Below, piece after piece: positions 43,533-52,397 of a stretch of DNA of 64,000 nt. Each line of letters opens with the position of its first letter. Position 1 is the first letter of the stretch. Source of the stretch: Roseobacter sp. CCS2 (GTDB lineage Bacteria > Pseudomonadota > Alphaproteobacteria > Rhodobacterales > Rhodobacteraceae); assembly GCF_000169435.1 (NCBI RefSeq), contig NZ_AAYB01000002.1, positions 558,001 to 622,000 on the forward strand. Reading direction: 5' to 3'. The translations under genes and the position numbers were made by a program. Below the pieces are notes generated by a model. The model made no database searches. It worked only from the letters and a program-made list of their open reading frames with translations, and was not told the origin of the DNA.

Positions 43533-45062
43533 ATGGACGTATTGCAGGAACTGGAAACGCGGCGGCAAGCGGCCCGCTTGGGTGGCGGTGAAAACCGCAT
43601 CGCCGCACAGCACAGCAAAGGCAAGCTGACCGCGCGCGAGCGGATTGAACTGTTGCTGGATGACGGGTCCTTCGAAGAGTTTGATATGTTCGTCGCCCAC
43701 CGCTGCACCGACTTTGGCATGGAAAATGACCGCCCCGCAGGTGATGGGGTTGTTACGGGCTGGGGAACGATCAACGGGCGTTTGGTTTATGTGTTCAGTC
43801 AGGACTTTACCGTAATGGGTGGATCCGTGTCCGAAACGCATGGTCAGAAAATCTGCAAGATTATGGATATGGCCGTGCAGAATGGCGCGCCGATCATTGG
43901 GATCAACGATTCCGGTGGCGCGCGCATTCAGGAAGGTGTCGCCAGCCTTGCCGCTTACGGCGAGGTGTTTCAGCGCAATATTACCGCCTCTGGCGTGGTT
44001 CCGCAGATCAGTCTGATCATGGGGCCAACGGCGGGTGGTGCGGTGTATTCGCCCGCGATGACTGACTTTATCTTTATGGTCAAAGACAGCTCTTACATGT
44101 TTGTCACGGGCCCTGATGTAGTCAAGACAGTGACCAACGAACAAGTGACGGCAGAAGAACTGGGTGGCGCTGGGACACACACAAAGAAATCCTCGGTTGC
44201 TGATGCGGCCTTTGAAAATGATGTCGAGGCAATCGCAGAGGTGCGTCGCCTTGTTGATTTCCTGCCGCTGCACAACCGCGACAAGGCACCTGTCCGTCCG
44301 TTCTTTGATAATGTGAACCGCATGGAAGCCAGCCTTGATACGCTGGTACCTGATAATCCTAACATGCCGTATGACATGAAAGAGTTGATCACAAAGCTGG
44401 CGGATGAGGGCGACTTTTACGAAATCCAAGAAGAGTTCGCCAAGAATATCCTGACGGGATTTATTCGGCTTGAAGGTTCGAGCGTTGGCGTTGTCGCCAA
44501 CCAGCCGATGGTGCTTGCCGGGTGTCTGGACATTGACGCATCCCGCAAAGCGGCGCGATTTGTCCGTTTCTGTGATGCGTTTGATATCCCGATCCTGTCG
44601 CTTGTTGATGTGCCGGGTTTTTTGCCGGGGACCAGCCAAGAATATGCAGGCGTGATCAAACACGGGGCAAAATTGCTTTTTGCCTATGGCGAAGCGACGG
44701 TTCCGAAGGTTACGGTGATCACCCGCAAGGCCTATGGCGGTGCCTACGTGGTGATGTCATCCAAGCACCTGAATGGCGATTTCAACTATGCTTGGCCCAC
44801 GTCAGAGATTGCGGTGATGGGGGCCAAAGGCGCAACCGAGATAATTCATCGTGCTGACCTGAACGATCCTGAAAAGCTTGCCAAGCACACGCAGGATTAT
44901 GAAGACCGCTTTGCGAACCCCTTTGTCGCCGCCGAAAAAGGTGTCATTGATGAGGTCATCATGCCGCACGCCACACGCAAACGGGTCTGCCGGGCTTTTG
45001 CATCGCTGCGCACGAAGCAAGTGCAAACCCCGTGGAAAAAACATGACAACATTCCGCTGTGA
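43533..45062 (+). CDS. pccB: Propionyl-CoA carboxylase beta subunit
   Basis: 509 residues from ATG 43533. Carboxyltransferase subunit that passes CO2 from biotin to propionyl-CoA. The start [20 protein letters not shown] and [20 protein letters not shown] are typical; the acyl-CoA oxyanion motif is in [20 protein letters not shown] and the biotin-site motif in [20 protein letters not shown] and [15 protein letters not shown]. Together with pccA it makes the dodecameric enzyme. Controlled probably by the TTTGC-type repeats upstream. A strand break of 319 bp without a gene follows. Confidence 0.97.
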   Translation: MDVLQELETRRQAARLGGGENRIAAQHSKGKLTARERIELLLDDGSFEEFDMFVAHRCTDFGMENDRPAGDGVVTGWGTINGRLVYVFSQDFTVMGGSVSETHGQKICKIMDMAVQNGAPIIGINDSGGARIQEGVASLAAYGEVFQRNITASGVVPQISLIMGPTAGGAVYSPAMTDFIFMVKDSSYMFVTGPDVVKTVTNEQVTAEELGGAGTHTKKSSVADAAFENDVEAIAEVRRLVDFLPLHNRDKAPVRPFFDNVNRMEASLDTLVPDNPNMPYDMKELITKLADEGDFYEIQEEFAKNILTGFIRLEGSSVGVVANQPMVLAGCLDIDASRKAARFVRFCDAFDIPILSLVDVPGFLPGTSQEYAGVIKHGAKLLFAYGEATVPKVTVITRKAYGGAYVVMSSKHLNGDFNYAWPTSEIAVMGAKGATEIIHRADLNDPEKLAKHTQDYEDRFANPFVAAEKGVIDEVIMPHATRKRVCRAFASLRTKQVQTPWKKHDNIPL

Positions 45063-45381
45063 TTCAACGCTGTCAGCATAACCCCGCGCTACGCGCGTCC
45101 CCGGTGGCGGGCATTGGCAGGAATATGCCGTTCAGCGCCGCCTGTAGGGTACCATATCTGGCGTTGTTTCTGGCCCGTGTCCGAAATATAGATCGCGTGA
45201 CAAAGCCCCGCCTATTGTTTGAGTTTGCGCTGCAACATTACGCGCAGTTCGCTTTGAAGGCGTTTGAGAGCACAGTGTTTTTGCCTAAGTTGCCAGCACG
45301 TGAAATTGATATCGCGTTCTCGTGGGGCAAAGGTGGCGAAGATCACTGGCAGCCCTGCACAAACAGAGGCAGGCAAATAAA
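45063..45381. other. 319-bp interval after pccB without a supported gene
   Basis: An open frame of 179 codons crosses this interval, but its predicted protein is Arg-, Cys- and Gln-rich with no recognisable pattern and no good start, so I do not count it. A partly dyadic GTTTGCGCTGCAACA lies near 45221-45240 and weakly recalls the TTTGC repeats. No terminator with a T-run is evident. Confidence 0.5.
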
Positions 45382-45525
45382 ATGCTACAAGGACTTATTG
45401 CGTTTTCGGTCGCAGCGCTCATGGCGATTGTTGCCGTATCTGGCAGCCAAGACCGCGCGCCGCTGCAATTCACCTCGGATGCAGCAGCACAACAACAGGT
45501 CGATTACGACCGGTTGGGTTACTAA
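45382..45525 (+). CDS. Small exported or membrane protein of the pcc cluster
   Basis: 47 residues from ATG 45382. Residues 3-20 (QGLIAFSVAALMAIVAV) form a hydrophobic helix, followed by a polar tail rich in Gln and Asp that ends in VDYDRLGY. This resembles a signal anchor with a short periplasmic end. No family known to me. It lies between pccB and pccA on the same strand. The coding nature is inferred from the clear membrane helix and position; it is short and could be spurious. Confidence 0.5.
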   Translation: MLQGLIAFSVAALMAIVAVSGSQDRAPLQFTSDAAAQQQVDYDRLGY

Positions 45526-45538
45526 AGCGCACAGTTTT

Positions 45539-45560
45539 GGACGGGCTTTGGGGCCCGTCC
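45539..45560 (+). terminator. Hairpin after the 47-residue gene
   Basis: GGACGGGC (45539-45546) pairs with GCCCGTCC (45553-45560), loop of 6. The T-run CTTTTTG follows only after a 12-bp GC-rich stretch, so it is a weak terminator. It lies 31 bp before the ATG of the next gene. Confidence 0.45.
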
Positions 45561-45590
45561 ATCCCGCCCCCTTTTTGACCGGAGGGGCGC

Positions 45591-45959
45591 ATGGCTAATC
45601 TTCCCTATATGGACAAACATCGCGGGTTCCCCGGGCGATTGCCGGGAACCGATTTTCAGTTCGTGCTGCGCCGCGCAAACAAAGGCGGTGCAACACCACT
45701 GACCGAACGCATCCGCTATCCCGACCGGCGCCCACCAGACAAGCGCGCGGACGCGGGTTTTATGCAGGCCCTATGGGAACACTTTGGTGAAGACCCGTTT
45801 GTGCGCGGCAATCTTGATGCTGGACGTCTGAGCTGGCTTTTCGGGCGCGAGGTAATCCCAGCCGAAGACCCATTTGATCCCGCCAGCTATGAAGCGATGC
45901 TGCGGATTGATGTGAATGTTGCGCGTCAGACATTCCCCGAGATCGTGGAGGACAGTTGA
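45591..45959 (+). CDS. Uncharacterised protein of the pcc cluster
   Basis: 122 residues with GGAGGGGC as ribosome-binding site before the ATG. Soluble and basic in the first half (HRGFPGRLPGTDFQFVLRRA, IRYPDRRPPDKRADAGF) and acidic in the second (EDPFDPASYEAMLRI). No known domain is recognisable to me and no membrane segment. Its place inside the pccB-pccA interval suggests a role in propionyl-CoA metabolism or its control, but it may simply be an unrelated passenger. Length and codon pattern are those of a real gene. Confidence 0.6.
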   Translation: MANLPYMDKHRGFPGRLPGTDFQFVLRRANKGGATPLTERIRYPDRRPPDKRADAGFMQALWEHFGEDPFVRGNLDAGRLSWLFGREVIPAEDPFDPASYEAMLRIDVNVARQTFPEIVEDS

Positions 45960-46287
45960 ACGTGAACGATAATTTGCCGAAACAATCTAAGCGGGAATTC
46001 GCTTATTCCGCCGGGCCCGCGAAACAATGCTATTCAGATCGCCATTCTTTGGTCACAGTCAATGGTGTAGCAGGACGTTCCAGAATTTGTTCTGCTGCAA
46101 ATTCTCTATACCGTTACCCTTCCCCTGATCGGCCCGCTTACTCACCAAGCGGGCCGATAACGGTTTTCCGCCTGTATAGCGCAAAAATGACGGGTGATAT
46201 TGGATATCATTGTGAAATTGCTATTCATCGTGGCGCAGACCGCACCAATCGTGGGGCGGTCGATATCACAATGATAGGTTTAAGATT
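45960..46287. other. 328-bp interval within the pcc cluster without a supported gene
   Basis: A 210-codon open frame crosses this interval but looks random and was rejected. Visible signals are an inverted repeat GAATTTG (46083-46089) with CAAATTC (46098-46104), which contains GCAAA and may be a distant PccR-like site, and the strong stem-loop at 46128-46158. The stretch 46164-46287 probably carries a promoter for the lipoprotein gene. Confidence 0.5.
46128..46158 (+). terminator. Strong stem-loop after the 122-residue gene
   Basis: A perfect 12-bp stem, ATCGGCCCGCTT (46128-46139) with AAGCGGGCCGAT (46147-46158), loop of 7, extended by CCGTTA (46111-46116) with TAACGG (46158-46163). A weak ACGGTTTTCC tract follows. 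It probably stops or slows transcription 170 bp after the stop of the preceding gene. Confidence 0.6.
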
Positions 46288-46494
46288 ATGCAAAAGACAT
46301 CAATCATCCTCGCGACAGTGGCAGTATTTGGTTTGGCAGGTTGCCTTGAGGGCGACGTGGAACGTGGCGTCGCAGGTGCAGGCGCTGGCCTTGTGGCTGC
46401 AGAAGTACTGGGTACGGACCGCACAGGGACAATCCTGGCAGGTGCAGCAGCCGGCGTTCTGTGTGACGACGCAGGCATCAACGGCTGCCGCTAA
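46288..46494 (+). CDS. Small glycine-rich lipoprotein of the pcc cluster
   Basis: 68 residues. A hydrophobic start ends in lipobox LAGC (Cys at about residue 19). After an acidic short segment comes a glycine/alanine zipper (GVAGAGAGLVAAEVLG and GTILAGAAAGVLC) that would form membrane-inserted helices. The last residues have two Cys and an Asp pair (CDDAGINGC). It resembles YMGG-like or glycine-zipper lipoproteins found in alphaproteobacteria. The gene is followed by the terminator before pccA. Confidence 0.7.
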   Translation: MQKTSIILATVAVFGLAGCLEGDVERGVAGAGAGLVAAEVLGTDRTGTILAGAAAGVLCDDAGINGCR

Positions 46495-46505
46495 GTTAAA
46501 CAATC

Positions 46506-46571
46506 GCGCCCATTGCGGGCGTGCAATGCATAAAGACCGTCGCTGGGGCCACGTCCCTGCGGCGGTTTTTT
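46506..46571 (+). terminator. Terminator and possible riboregulator before pccA
   Basis: ACCGTCGC (46536-46543) pairs with GCGGCGGT (46559-46566) with one G-U pair, the stem is continued by A-T pairs, and a T-run 46566-46571 follows: a complete intrinsic terminator, 23 bp before the pccA ATG. Just upstream two mutually exclusive hairpins can form: CGCCC/GGGCG (46507-46511, 46517-46521) or CATTGC/GCAATG (46511-46516, 46523-46528). In the terminator loop CACGTCCC (46550-46557) is exactly complementary to GGGACGTG (46580-46587), which covers the pccA ribosome-binding site. Confidence 0.75.
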
Positions 46572-46593
46572 CGTTTTTGGGGACGTGAAGACA

Positions 46594-48591
46594 ATGTTCA
46601 AAAAAATCCTGATCGCAAACCGTGGTGAAATTGCCTGTCGTGTTATCAAGACCGCCCGCAAGATGGGCATTCAGACAGTTGCGATTTATTCGGACGCCGA
46701 CCGCAATGCGCTGCATGTGAAAATGGCTGATGAAGCGGTGCACATTGGCCCGCCCCCCGCCAACGAATCCTATATTGTCATCGACAAGGTCATGGATGCG
46801 ATCAAACAAACCGGTGCTGAAGCTGTGCATCCCGGTTATGGTTTTTTGTCAGAGAACCCTAAATTCGCCGATGCGCTTGATGCCGCTGGCGTTACCTTTA
46901 TCGGCCCGCCAAAAGGCGCGATTGAGAAGATGGGCGATAAGATTACATCCAAGAAAATCGCGCAGGATGCAGATGTGTCCACCGTACCCGGCTACATGGG
47001 GTTGATCGAAGACGCCGAAGAGGCTGTCAAAATCTCTAACCAAGTTGGCTATCCCGTGATGATCAAAGCCTCTGCCGGTGGTGGCGGTAAGGGCATGCGG
47101 ATTGCGTGGAACGATGACGAGGCGCGCGAAGGTTTCCAGTCGTCCAAGAACGAGGCCGCCAACAGCTTTGGCGACGACCGTATCTTTATCGAGAAATTCG
47201 TGACCCAACCGCGCCACATCGAAATTCAGGTGCTTTGCGATGGGCACGGCAATGCGGTGTATCTGCACGAGCGTGAATGTTCGATCCAGCGCCGAAACCA
47301 GAAAGTGATTGAGGAAGCCCCAAGTCCTTTCTTGGATGAAGCCACCCGTAAGGCGATGGGCGAACAATCCGTCGCATTGGCGCAGGCTGTTGGTTATACC
47401 AGCGCCGGTACGGTTGAATTCATCGTTGATGGTGACCGCAATTTCTATTTCCTTGAAATGAACACCCGCTTGCAGGTGGAACACCCTGTGACTGAATTGA
47501 TCACAGGCGTTGATCTGGTTGAACAGATGATCCGCGTGGCCGCTGGGGAAAAACTGCCTTTTACGCAGAAGAACCTCAAGATCAACGGCTGGGCAATGGA
47601 AAGCCGTCTTTATGCCGAAGACCCGTATCGTGGGTTTCTGCCGTCGATCGGGCGTCTAACTCGCTATCGCCCCCCTGTTGAAGAGGCCACGGAAACCCGT
47701 GCTGTCCGCAATGACACTGGTGTGTTCGAGGGCGGCGAGATCAGCATGTACTATGACCCGATGATCGCCAAGCTGTGCACTTGGGCCCCTGACCGTGCCA
47801 CCGCGATTGAGGAGATGCGGCTTGCGCTTGATGGGTTCGAATTGGAAGGGATCGGGCATAACCTGCCGTTCCTCGCGGCGGTGTATGACCATCCAAAGTT
47901 CACCAGCGGGAATATGACAACCGCCTTTATCGAAGAAGAATACCCCGACGGTTTTGAAGGGGTGACATTGGATAAGGACACCTGCGAACGTGTTGCTGCC
48001 GCTGCCGCCGCGATGCACCGGGTCGCTGAAATTCGCCGTACGCGCATTTCTGGCCGCATGGATAATCACGAACGCCACGTGGGCGAAGATTGGGTAGTTA
48101 AACTGCAAGGCCACGCGCATGACGTGAAAATCAGCGCAGACAAAACCGGTGCGGATGTTGCGATTGGCGACCGGTCCCTGCGGGTGGAAAGCGATTGGAC
48201 ACCGGGCGATCCACTGGCGCGCCTGAGCGTGGATGGATCACCTTTGGTTTTGAAGATCGGCAAAATCTCTGGTGGCTTCCGCGTCCGCTATCGTGGGGCG
48301 GATTTGAAAGTGCATGTGCGCACCCCGCGTCAGGCCGAACTTGCAGCGCTGATGCCTGAAAAGGTGGCTCCTGATACGTCGAAATATCTGCTGTGCCCTA
48401 TGCCCGGCCTGATCGTAAAGGTTGATGTGGCCGAAGGTGATGAGGTGCAGGAAGGTCAGGCGCTTTGCACCGTTGAGGCGATGAAGATGGAAAACATCCT
48501 GCGGGCCGAAAAGAAGGGCACTGTGAAAAAGATCAAAGCGGGTGCGGGCGATAGCCTTGCCGTTGACGAAGTGATTATGGAGTTTGAATGA
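46594..48591 (+). CDS. pccA: Propionyl-CoA carboxylase alpha subunit (biotin carboxylase and carrier)
   Basis: 665 residues from ATG 46594; a GTG 9 bp upstream would also be in frame but is less likely. The biotin carboxylase domain (1-450) starts FKKILIANRGEIACRVIKTA, has the ATP-grasp glycine loop SAGGGGKGMRI and EMNTRLQVEHPVTE. A BT-type linker follows. The biotin carrier domain at the C-terminus has the EAMKMEN motif with the biotinylated Lys631. It pairs with PccB. Its expression depends on passing the terminator just upstream or on a nearby promoter. Confidence 0.97.
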   Translation: MFKKILIANRGEIACRVIKTARKMGIQTVAIYSDADRNALHVKMADEAVHIGPPPANESYIVIDKVMDAIKQTGAEAVHPGYGFLSENPKFADALDAAGVTFIGPPKGAIEKMGDKITSKKIAQDADVSTVPGYMGLIEDAEEAVKISNQVGYPVMIKASAGGGGKGMRIAWNDDEAREGFQSSKNEAANSFGDDRIFIEKFVTQPRHIEIQVLCDGHGNAVYLHERECSIQRRNQKVIEEAPSPFLDEATRKAMGEQSVALAQAVGYTSAGTVEFIVDGDRNFYFLEMNTRLQVEHPVTELITGVDLVEQMIRVAAGEKLPFTQKNLKINGWAMESRLYAEDPYRGFLPSIGRLTRYRPPVEEATETRAVRNDTGVFEGGEISMYYDPMIAKLCTWAPDRATAIEEMRLALDGFELEGIGHNLPFLAAVYDHPKFTSGNMTTAFIEEEYPDGFEGVTLDKDTCERVAAAAAAMHRVAEIRRTRISGRMDNHERHVGEDWVVKLQGHAHDVKISADKTGADVAIGDRSLRVESDWTPGDPLARLSVDGSPLVLKIGKISGGFRVRYRGADLKVHVRTPRQAELAALMPEKVAPDTSKYLLCPMPGLIVKVDVAEGDEVQEGQALCTVEAMKMENILRAEKKGTVKKIKAGAGDSLAVDEVIMEFE

Positions 48592-48616
48592 TCACCATCG
48601 CCACTTCATCACGCGG

Positions 48617-49078
48617 CTATTGCCCCACCATCCGGCGATCTGAAATCTCTTGCTGGCGCAGGGGCATTTTGTCGATGGATCGTGACAGTTCGCGCACGCT
48701 GTATGGGCTTGGCTTGCGTAGGGCCACGCGGCCATCTTTGCTAACCAAAGCCATCATGAACCCGCGTGGCCGCAATTCGATCCGCAGATCCGACATTGTG
48801 GCGCGATCAGTGTCAGTGATCAGAATGACGTCGCGTTCAGCAAGCCGTTCGACATCCGCCAACAGCAAATCCATTTGCTGCTGGAAGCGCGGATCGTTGG
48901 GTGTGTCTGCAAAGACCACCAATGGACGCGCAACCCAGTTCAGGTCATCCAACGTAATTTCCGCCCCGTCAAAGACTTGGGTGCGGTCTTCTTCCCAGCG
49001 TTCAAGGACGGTTTGTTCTTGTGCCGTTGCAGGCAGGGCGATGAGTGCGGCAAGCGCGATGTTCGTCAATAACTTCAT
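48617..49078 (-). CDS. DUF4174 protein, exported
   Basis: 153 residues from the ATG at 49078; an ATG at 49084 adds two residues, and longer upstream forms lack a signal. Residues 1-19 form a signal peptide (KLLTNIALAALIALPATA). The rest has the DUF4174 pattern: an ERWEEDRTQVFDGAEIT segment, a RPLVVFADTPNDPRFQQQMD strand-helix and the GFMMALVSKDGRVALRKP end, which recall a thioredoxin-like fold lacking a CxxC motif. Role unknown. Lies between pccA (convergent) and the mutase gene (divergent). Confidence 0.75.
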   Translation of the reverse strand: MKLLTNIALAALIALPATAQEQTVLERWEEDRTQVFDGAEITLDDLNWVARPLVVFADTPNDPRFQQQMDLLLADVERLAERDVILITDTDRATMSDLRIELRPRGFMMALVSKDGRVALRKPSPYSVRELSRSIDKMPLRQQEISDRRMVGQ

Positions 49079-49179
49079 AAACATGGATATAGAGGCGCTT
49101 GCGCCAAAAGCTAAGGGGCAACTGCATTTTGGTGAAAACAAATGCGTGTTACCTGAACCAACCCCTTTCGGAGGTGCCA

Positions 49180-51306
49180 ATGTCTGACAAGAAAACATGG
49201 GAAGAGATTGCCCGCAAAGAGCTGCGTGGCAAGCCTTTGGAGGCGCTGACGTGGGATACTTTGGAAGGCATTCCGGTCCGGCCGCTTTACACCGCTGATG
49301 ATACGGATGGATTGCCGCATATGGGCGGTATTCCGGGCGAGGCCCCCTTTACGCGCGGTGTAAAGGCCACGATGTACGCAGGCCGCCCGTGGACGATCCG
49401 GCAATATGCGGGGTTCTCAACAGCTGAGGAATCGAACGCATTCTACCGCAAAGCGCTTGAGGCGGGTCAGCAGGGTGTGTCTGTCGCCTTCGATCTGGCG
49501 ACGCACCGTGGTTATGACAGTGACCACCCACGCGTTGAAGGTGATGTCGGCAAGGCGGGTGTGGCGATTGATAGCGTTGAGGATATGAAAATCCTGTTTG
49601 ATGGCATCCCGCTCGATAAGGTTTCGGTGTCGATGACGATGAACGGCGCGGTCATCCCTATTCTGGCGAACTTCATCGTGGCCGGGGAAGAGCAGGGGCA
49701 TCCGCGCAATGTACTGTCCGGCACCATTCAGAACGACATTCTGAAAGAATTTATGGTGCGGAATACTTATGTTTATCCGCCGGAACCGTCGATGCGGATC
49801 ATTGCGGATATTATCGAATATACGACCAATGAGATGCCGAAGTTCAACTCGATCTCGATCTCGGGCTACCACATGCAAGAGGCAGGTGCGAATTTGGTGC
49901 AAGAGCTGGCCTATACGCTGGCTGATGGGCGTGAATATGTGCGCACCGCGATTGCACGCGGCATGGACGTGGATCAGTTCGCAGGGCGGCTGTCGTTCTT
50001 TTTTGCCATTGGCATGAATTTCTTCATGGAGGCTGCCAAACTGCGCGCCGCCCGCCTGCTGTGGTCGCGGATCATGGCGGAATTTGAACCCAAGAACCCC
50101 AAGTCGTCCATGCTGCGCACCCATTGCCAGACCTCCGGCGTGTCACTGCAGGAACAGGACCCGTATAACAATGTGATCCGCACAGCTTACGAGGCGATGA
50201 GCGCGGTGTTGGGCGGCACACAGTCGTTGCACACCAATGCGCTGGATGAGGCGATTGCATTGCCGACTGAGTTCAGCGCGCGGATTGCCCGCAACACCCA
50301 GTTGATTTTGCAGGAAGAAACCGGTGTGACCAATGTGGTCGATCCGCTGGCAGGCTCTTACTATGTCGAAAACCTGACCCATGAACTGGCCGAGGCGGCT
50401 TGGGCGCTGATTGAAGAAGTCGAAGAAATGGGCGGTATGACCAAAGCGGTCGCCTCTGGAATGCCGAAGCTGCGGATTGAAGAAACAGCGGCCAAGCGGC
50501 AGGCGGGCATTGATCGTGGCACCGAGGTGGTTGTCGGTGTGAACAAATACCGCAAGGACAATGAAGACCCGATCGACATTCTGGATATCGATAACGATGC
50601 GGTGCGCTTGTCACAAATTGCGCGGATTGAGGCCACGAAAGCGGCGCGCGATGATGCGGCTTGCGAAGCAGCCCTCACCGAACTCACCCGCCGCGCCAAC
50701 GAAGGCGGCAATTTGCTGGAAGCGGCGGTCGAGGCATCACGCGCCCGCGCCACAGTCGGAGAGATTAGCATGGCAATGGAAAAAGCATTCGGACGGCACC
50801 GCGCCGAGGTGAAAACTTTGGCAGGCGTTTATGGTGCCGCTTATGAAGGCGACGAAGGGTTTGCGGCAATACAGTCTTCAGTTGAAAAGTTTGCCGAGGA
50901 CGAAGGGCGCCGCCCGCGTATGTTAGTCGTGAAGATGGGCCAAGACGGGCATGACCGGGGCGCAAAGGTGATCGCGACGGCCTTTGCGGATATCGGCTTT
51001 GATGTGGATGTCGGACCATTGTTTCAGACACCTGCCGAGGCAGCACAGGATGCCATCGACAACGATGTGCATGTCATTGGGATCAGTAGCCAAGCGGCGG
51101 GGCACAAGACGCTTGCACCCAAACTGGTGGCCGCGCTGAAAGAGGCCGGGGCCGAGGATATCATCGTCATCTGCGGTGGCGTCATTCCGCAGCAGGATTA
51201 CCAGTTCCTTTATGATAGCGGGGTCAAGGCGATCTTTGGGCCGGGCACGAATATCCCCAAGGCAGCGCAGGATATTCTGGATATCATTCGCGAAACGCGC
51301 GGTTGA
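49180..51306 (+). CDS. scpA: Methylmalonyl-CoA mutase (single subunit)
   Basis: 708 residues from ATG 49180, preceded by GGAGGT. Cobalamin-dependent enzyme that turns (R)-methylmalonyl-CoA into succinyl-CoA. The TIM-barrel part with [40 protein letters not shown] and the acyl-CoA site is complete. The B12-binding domain is at about 580-700 with [18 protein letters not shown], whose His591 is the axial cobalt ligand. It is the one-chain form of E. coli Sbm type. No MeaB or epimerase gene is adjacent. It completes the pathway begun by PccAB. Confidence 0.97.
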   Translation: MSDKKTWEEIARKELRGKPLEALTWDTLEGIPVRPLYTADDTDGLPHMGGIPGEAPFTRGVKATMYAGRPWTIRQYAGFSTAEESNAFYRKALEAGQQGVSVAFDLATHRGYDSDHPRVEGDVGKAGVAIDSVEDMKILFDGIPLDKVSVSMTMNGAVIPILANFIVAGEEQGHPRNVLSGTIQNDILKEFMVRNTYVYPPEPSMRIIADIIEYTTNEMPKFNSISISGYHMQEAGANLVQELAYTLADGREYVRTAIARGMDVDQFAGRLSFFFAIGMNFFMEAAKLRAARLLWSRIMAEFEPKNPKSSMLRTHCQTSGVSLQEQDPYNNVIRTAYEAMSAVLGGTQSLHTNALDEAIALPTEFSARIARNTQLILQEETGVTNVVDPLAGSYYVENLTHELAEAAWALIEEVEEMGGMTKAVASGMPKLRIEETAAKRQAGIDRGTEVVVGVNKYRKDNEDPIDILDIDNDAVRLSQIARIEATKAARDDAACEAALTELTRRANEGGNLLEAAVEASRARATVGEISMAMEKAFGRHRAEVKTLAGVYGAAYEGDEGFAAIQSSVEKFAEDEGRRPRMLVVKMGQDGHDRGAKVIATAFADIGFDVDVGPLFQTPAEAAQDAIDNDVHVIGISSQAAGHKTLAPKLVAALKEAGAEDIIVICGGVIPQQDYQFLYDSGVKAIFGPGTNIPKAAQDILDIIRETRG

Positions 51307-51309
51307 TCC

Positions 51310-51921
51310 ATGTTGAAACTTGATCACCTGGCCGTAGCCTGCACCAACCTTGTCGAAGGGACGGCATGGGTTGAGGAACAGCTTGGCGTGACATTGCAAC
51401 CCGGCGGGCAACATGCGCGCTTTGGCACGCATAATACGCTGCTGGGGCTGGCCGATGGGCTGTATCTGGAGGTGATTGCAAAAGAGCCGGGTGCTGTTCC
51501 TGATGCGGGGCATGCATGGTTTGGTCTGGATGATTTCACAGGTCCCGCGCGTCTTGGAAATTGGATTTGTCAGACGGACGATCTGGTAAGGGCGCTTGCA
51601 AAAGCACCGGCAGAGGTCGGCACGCCGCGCGCCCTTACGCGGGCTGATCTGAAATGGCAGATCACTGTACCTGATGATGGCAGTTTGCCTTACAACGGGG
51701 CATTTCCAACCCTGATCGAGTGGGCGGAAGGCACGCATCATCCAGCGGACCGGTTGCCGCAAAGTGGTGTGACACTGTTGACCTTTGAGGTCAGCCACCC
51801 CGATGCTGATCACCTTAGCCAGATGATGGAGCTTGAGGATGATCGCGTCACTCTAAAGGCAGGGCCATTCGGTATGCGCGCCACCTTTAATACACCTCAC
51901 GGATTGAGAACGCTGGAATGA
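51310..51921 (+). CDS. VOC-family protein (glyoxalase-like domain)
   Basis: 203 residues. One glyoxalase_3-type fold: the start MLKLDHLAVACTNLVEGTAW, then HNTLLGLADGLYLEVIAKEP, and a second half with TLIEWAEGTHHPADRLPQSG. The His and Glu residues for a metal site are present. It starts 3 bp after the mutase stop and overlaps the GNAT gene by 4 bp. It is not a methylmalonyl-CoA epimerase by pattern, so the position after the mutase does not prove a link. Substrate unknown. Confidence 0.8.
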   Translation: MLKLDHLAVACTNLVEGTAWVEEQLGVTLQPGGQHARFGTHNTLLGLADGLYLEVIAKEPGAVPDAGHAWFGLDDFTGPARLGNWICQTDDLVRALAKAPAEVGTPRALTRADLKWQITVPDDGSLPYNGAFPTLIEWAEGTHHPADRLPQSGVTLLTFEVSHPDADHLSQMMELEDDRVTLKAGPFGMRATFNTPHGLRTLE

Positions 51922-52385
51922 TCCGTGCCGCGACCGCCGCCGACGCGCCGCAGATCGCGGCAATCTGGAACCACGCGATCCGTGAGACAACGATCACCTT
52001 CAACCCGGTTGAAAAATCCGAAGATGAAGTCGCAACGCTTTGCGCGCAGGACTGTCTGGTTTGGGATGAGGATGGGCAGGTGCTGGGCTTTGCGCGCTAT
52101 TTCCCGTTTCGGGGCGGCGAAGGCTATCGGTTCACGGTCGAACATACGATTATGCTGCATGGTGATGGCCACGGAAAAGGCGGCGGCAAGCAGTTGATGG
52201 ACGCGCTTTTTGCCGATGCAAAGACGGCCGATAAACACACGATGTTTGCCGGATGCAGCGCTGAAAACGCAGGTGCGGTCGCATTCCATGCAAAGTTGGG
52301 CTTTCAAAAGGTTGCAACGCTGCCCGAAGTGGGGTTCAAGTTTGGGCGTTGGATAGACCTCGTTTTGATGCAGAAACGCCTTTAA
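51918..52385 (+). CDS. GNAT-family N-acetyltransferase (PAT-like)
   Basis: 155 residues. The start IRAATAADAPQIAAIWNHAI and the TITFNPVEKS segment are those of phosphinothricin N-acetyltransferase-like proteins. The acetyl-CoA loop reads HGDGHGKGGGKQLMDALFAD, and a C-terminal AVAFHAKLGFQKVATLPEVG segment follows. Such enzymes acetylate small amines, for example methionine sulfoximine; the substrate here is unknown. Start overlaps the VOC gene stop by 4 bp; the next gene begins 12 bp after its stop. Confidence 0.88.
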   Translation: MIRAATAADAPQIAAIWNHAIRETTITFNPVEKSEDEVATLCAQDCLVWDEDGQVLGFARYFPFRGGEGYRFTVEHTIMLHGDGHGKGGGKQLMDALFADAKTADKHTMFAGCSAENAGAVAFHAKLGFQKVATLPEVGFKFGRWIDLVLMQKRL

Positions 52386-52397
52386 AGGACAGATTTC

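Noticed and set aside
43446..44663. Open frame of 405 codons on the minus strand
   Set aside because: It is antisense to pccB over most of its length, and its translation (many His, Arg, Asp) is that expected from the reverse of a GC-rich gene.
45059..45598. Open frame of 179 codons after pccB
   Set aside because: Its product is rich in Arg, Gln and Cys, with no family pattern, and it overlaps in another frame the more protein-like 47-codon gene and the start of the 122-codon gene.
45956..46588. Open frame of 210 codons before pccA
   Set aside because: It runs through a strong stem-loop and over the small lipoprotein gene in another frame, and its translation looks random.
46585..46593. GTG at 46585 as the start of pccA
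   Set aside because: The ATG at 46594 gives the usual FKKILIANRGE start and a better distance from the GGGGA ribosome-binding site.
48588..49187. Open frame of 199 codons on the plus strand after pccA
   Set aside because: Antisense to the DUF4174 gene, with a Ser/Arg-rich translation and no family pattern.
51310..51921. VOC protein as methylmalonyl-CoA epimerase
   Set aside because: Its position right after the mutase invites this name, but the sequence is longer and of the glyoxalase_3 type and lacks the epimerase pattern.
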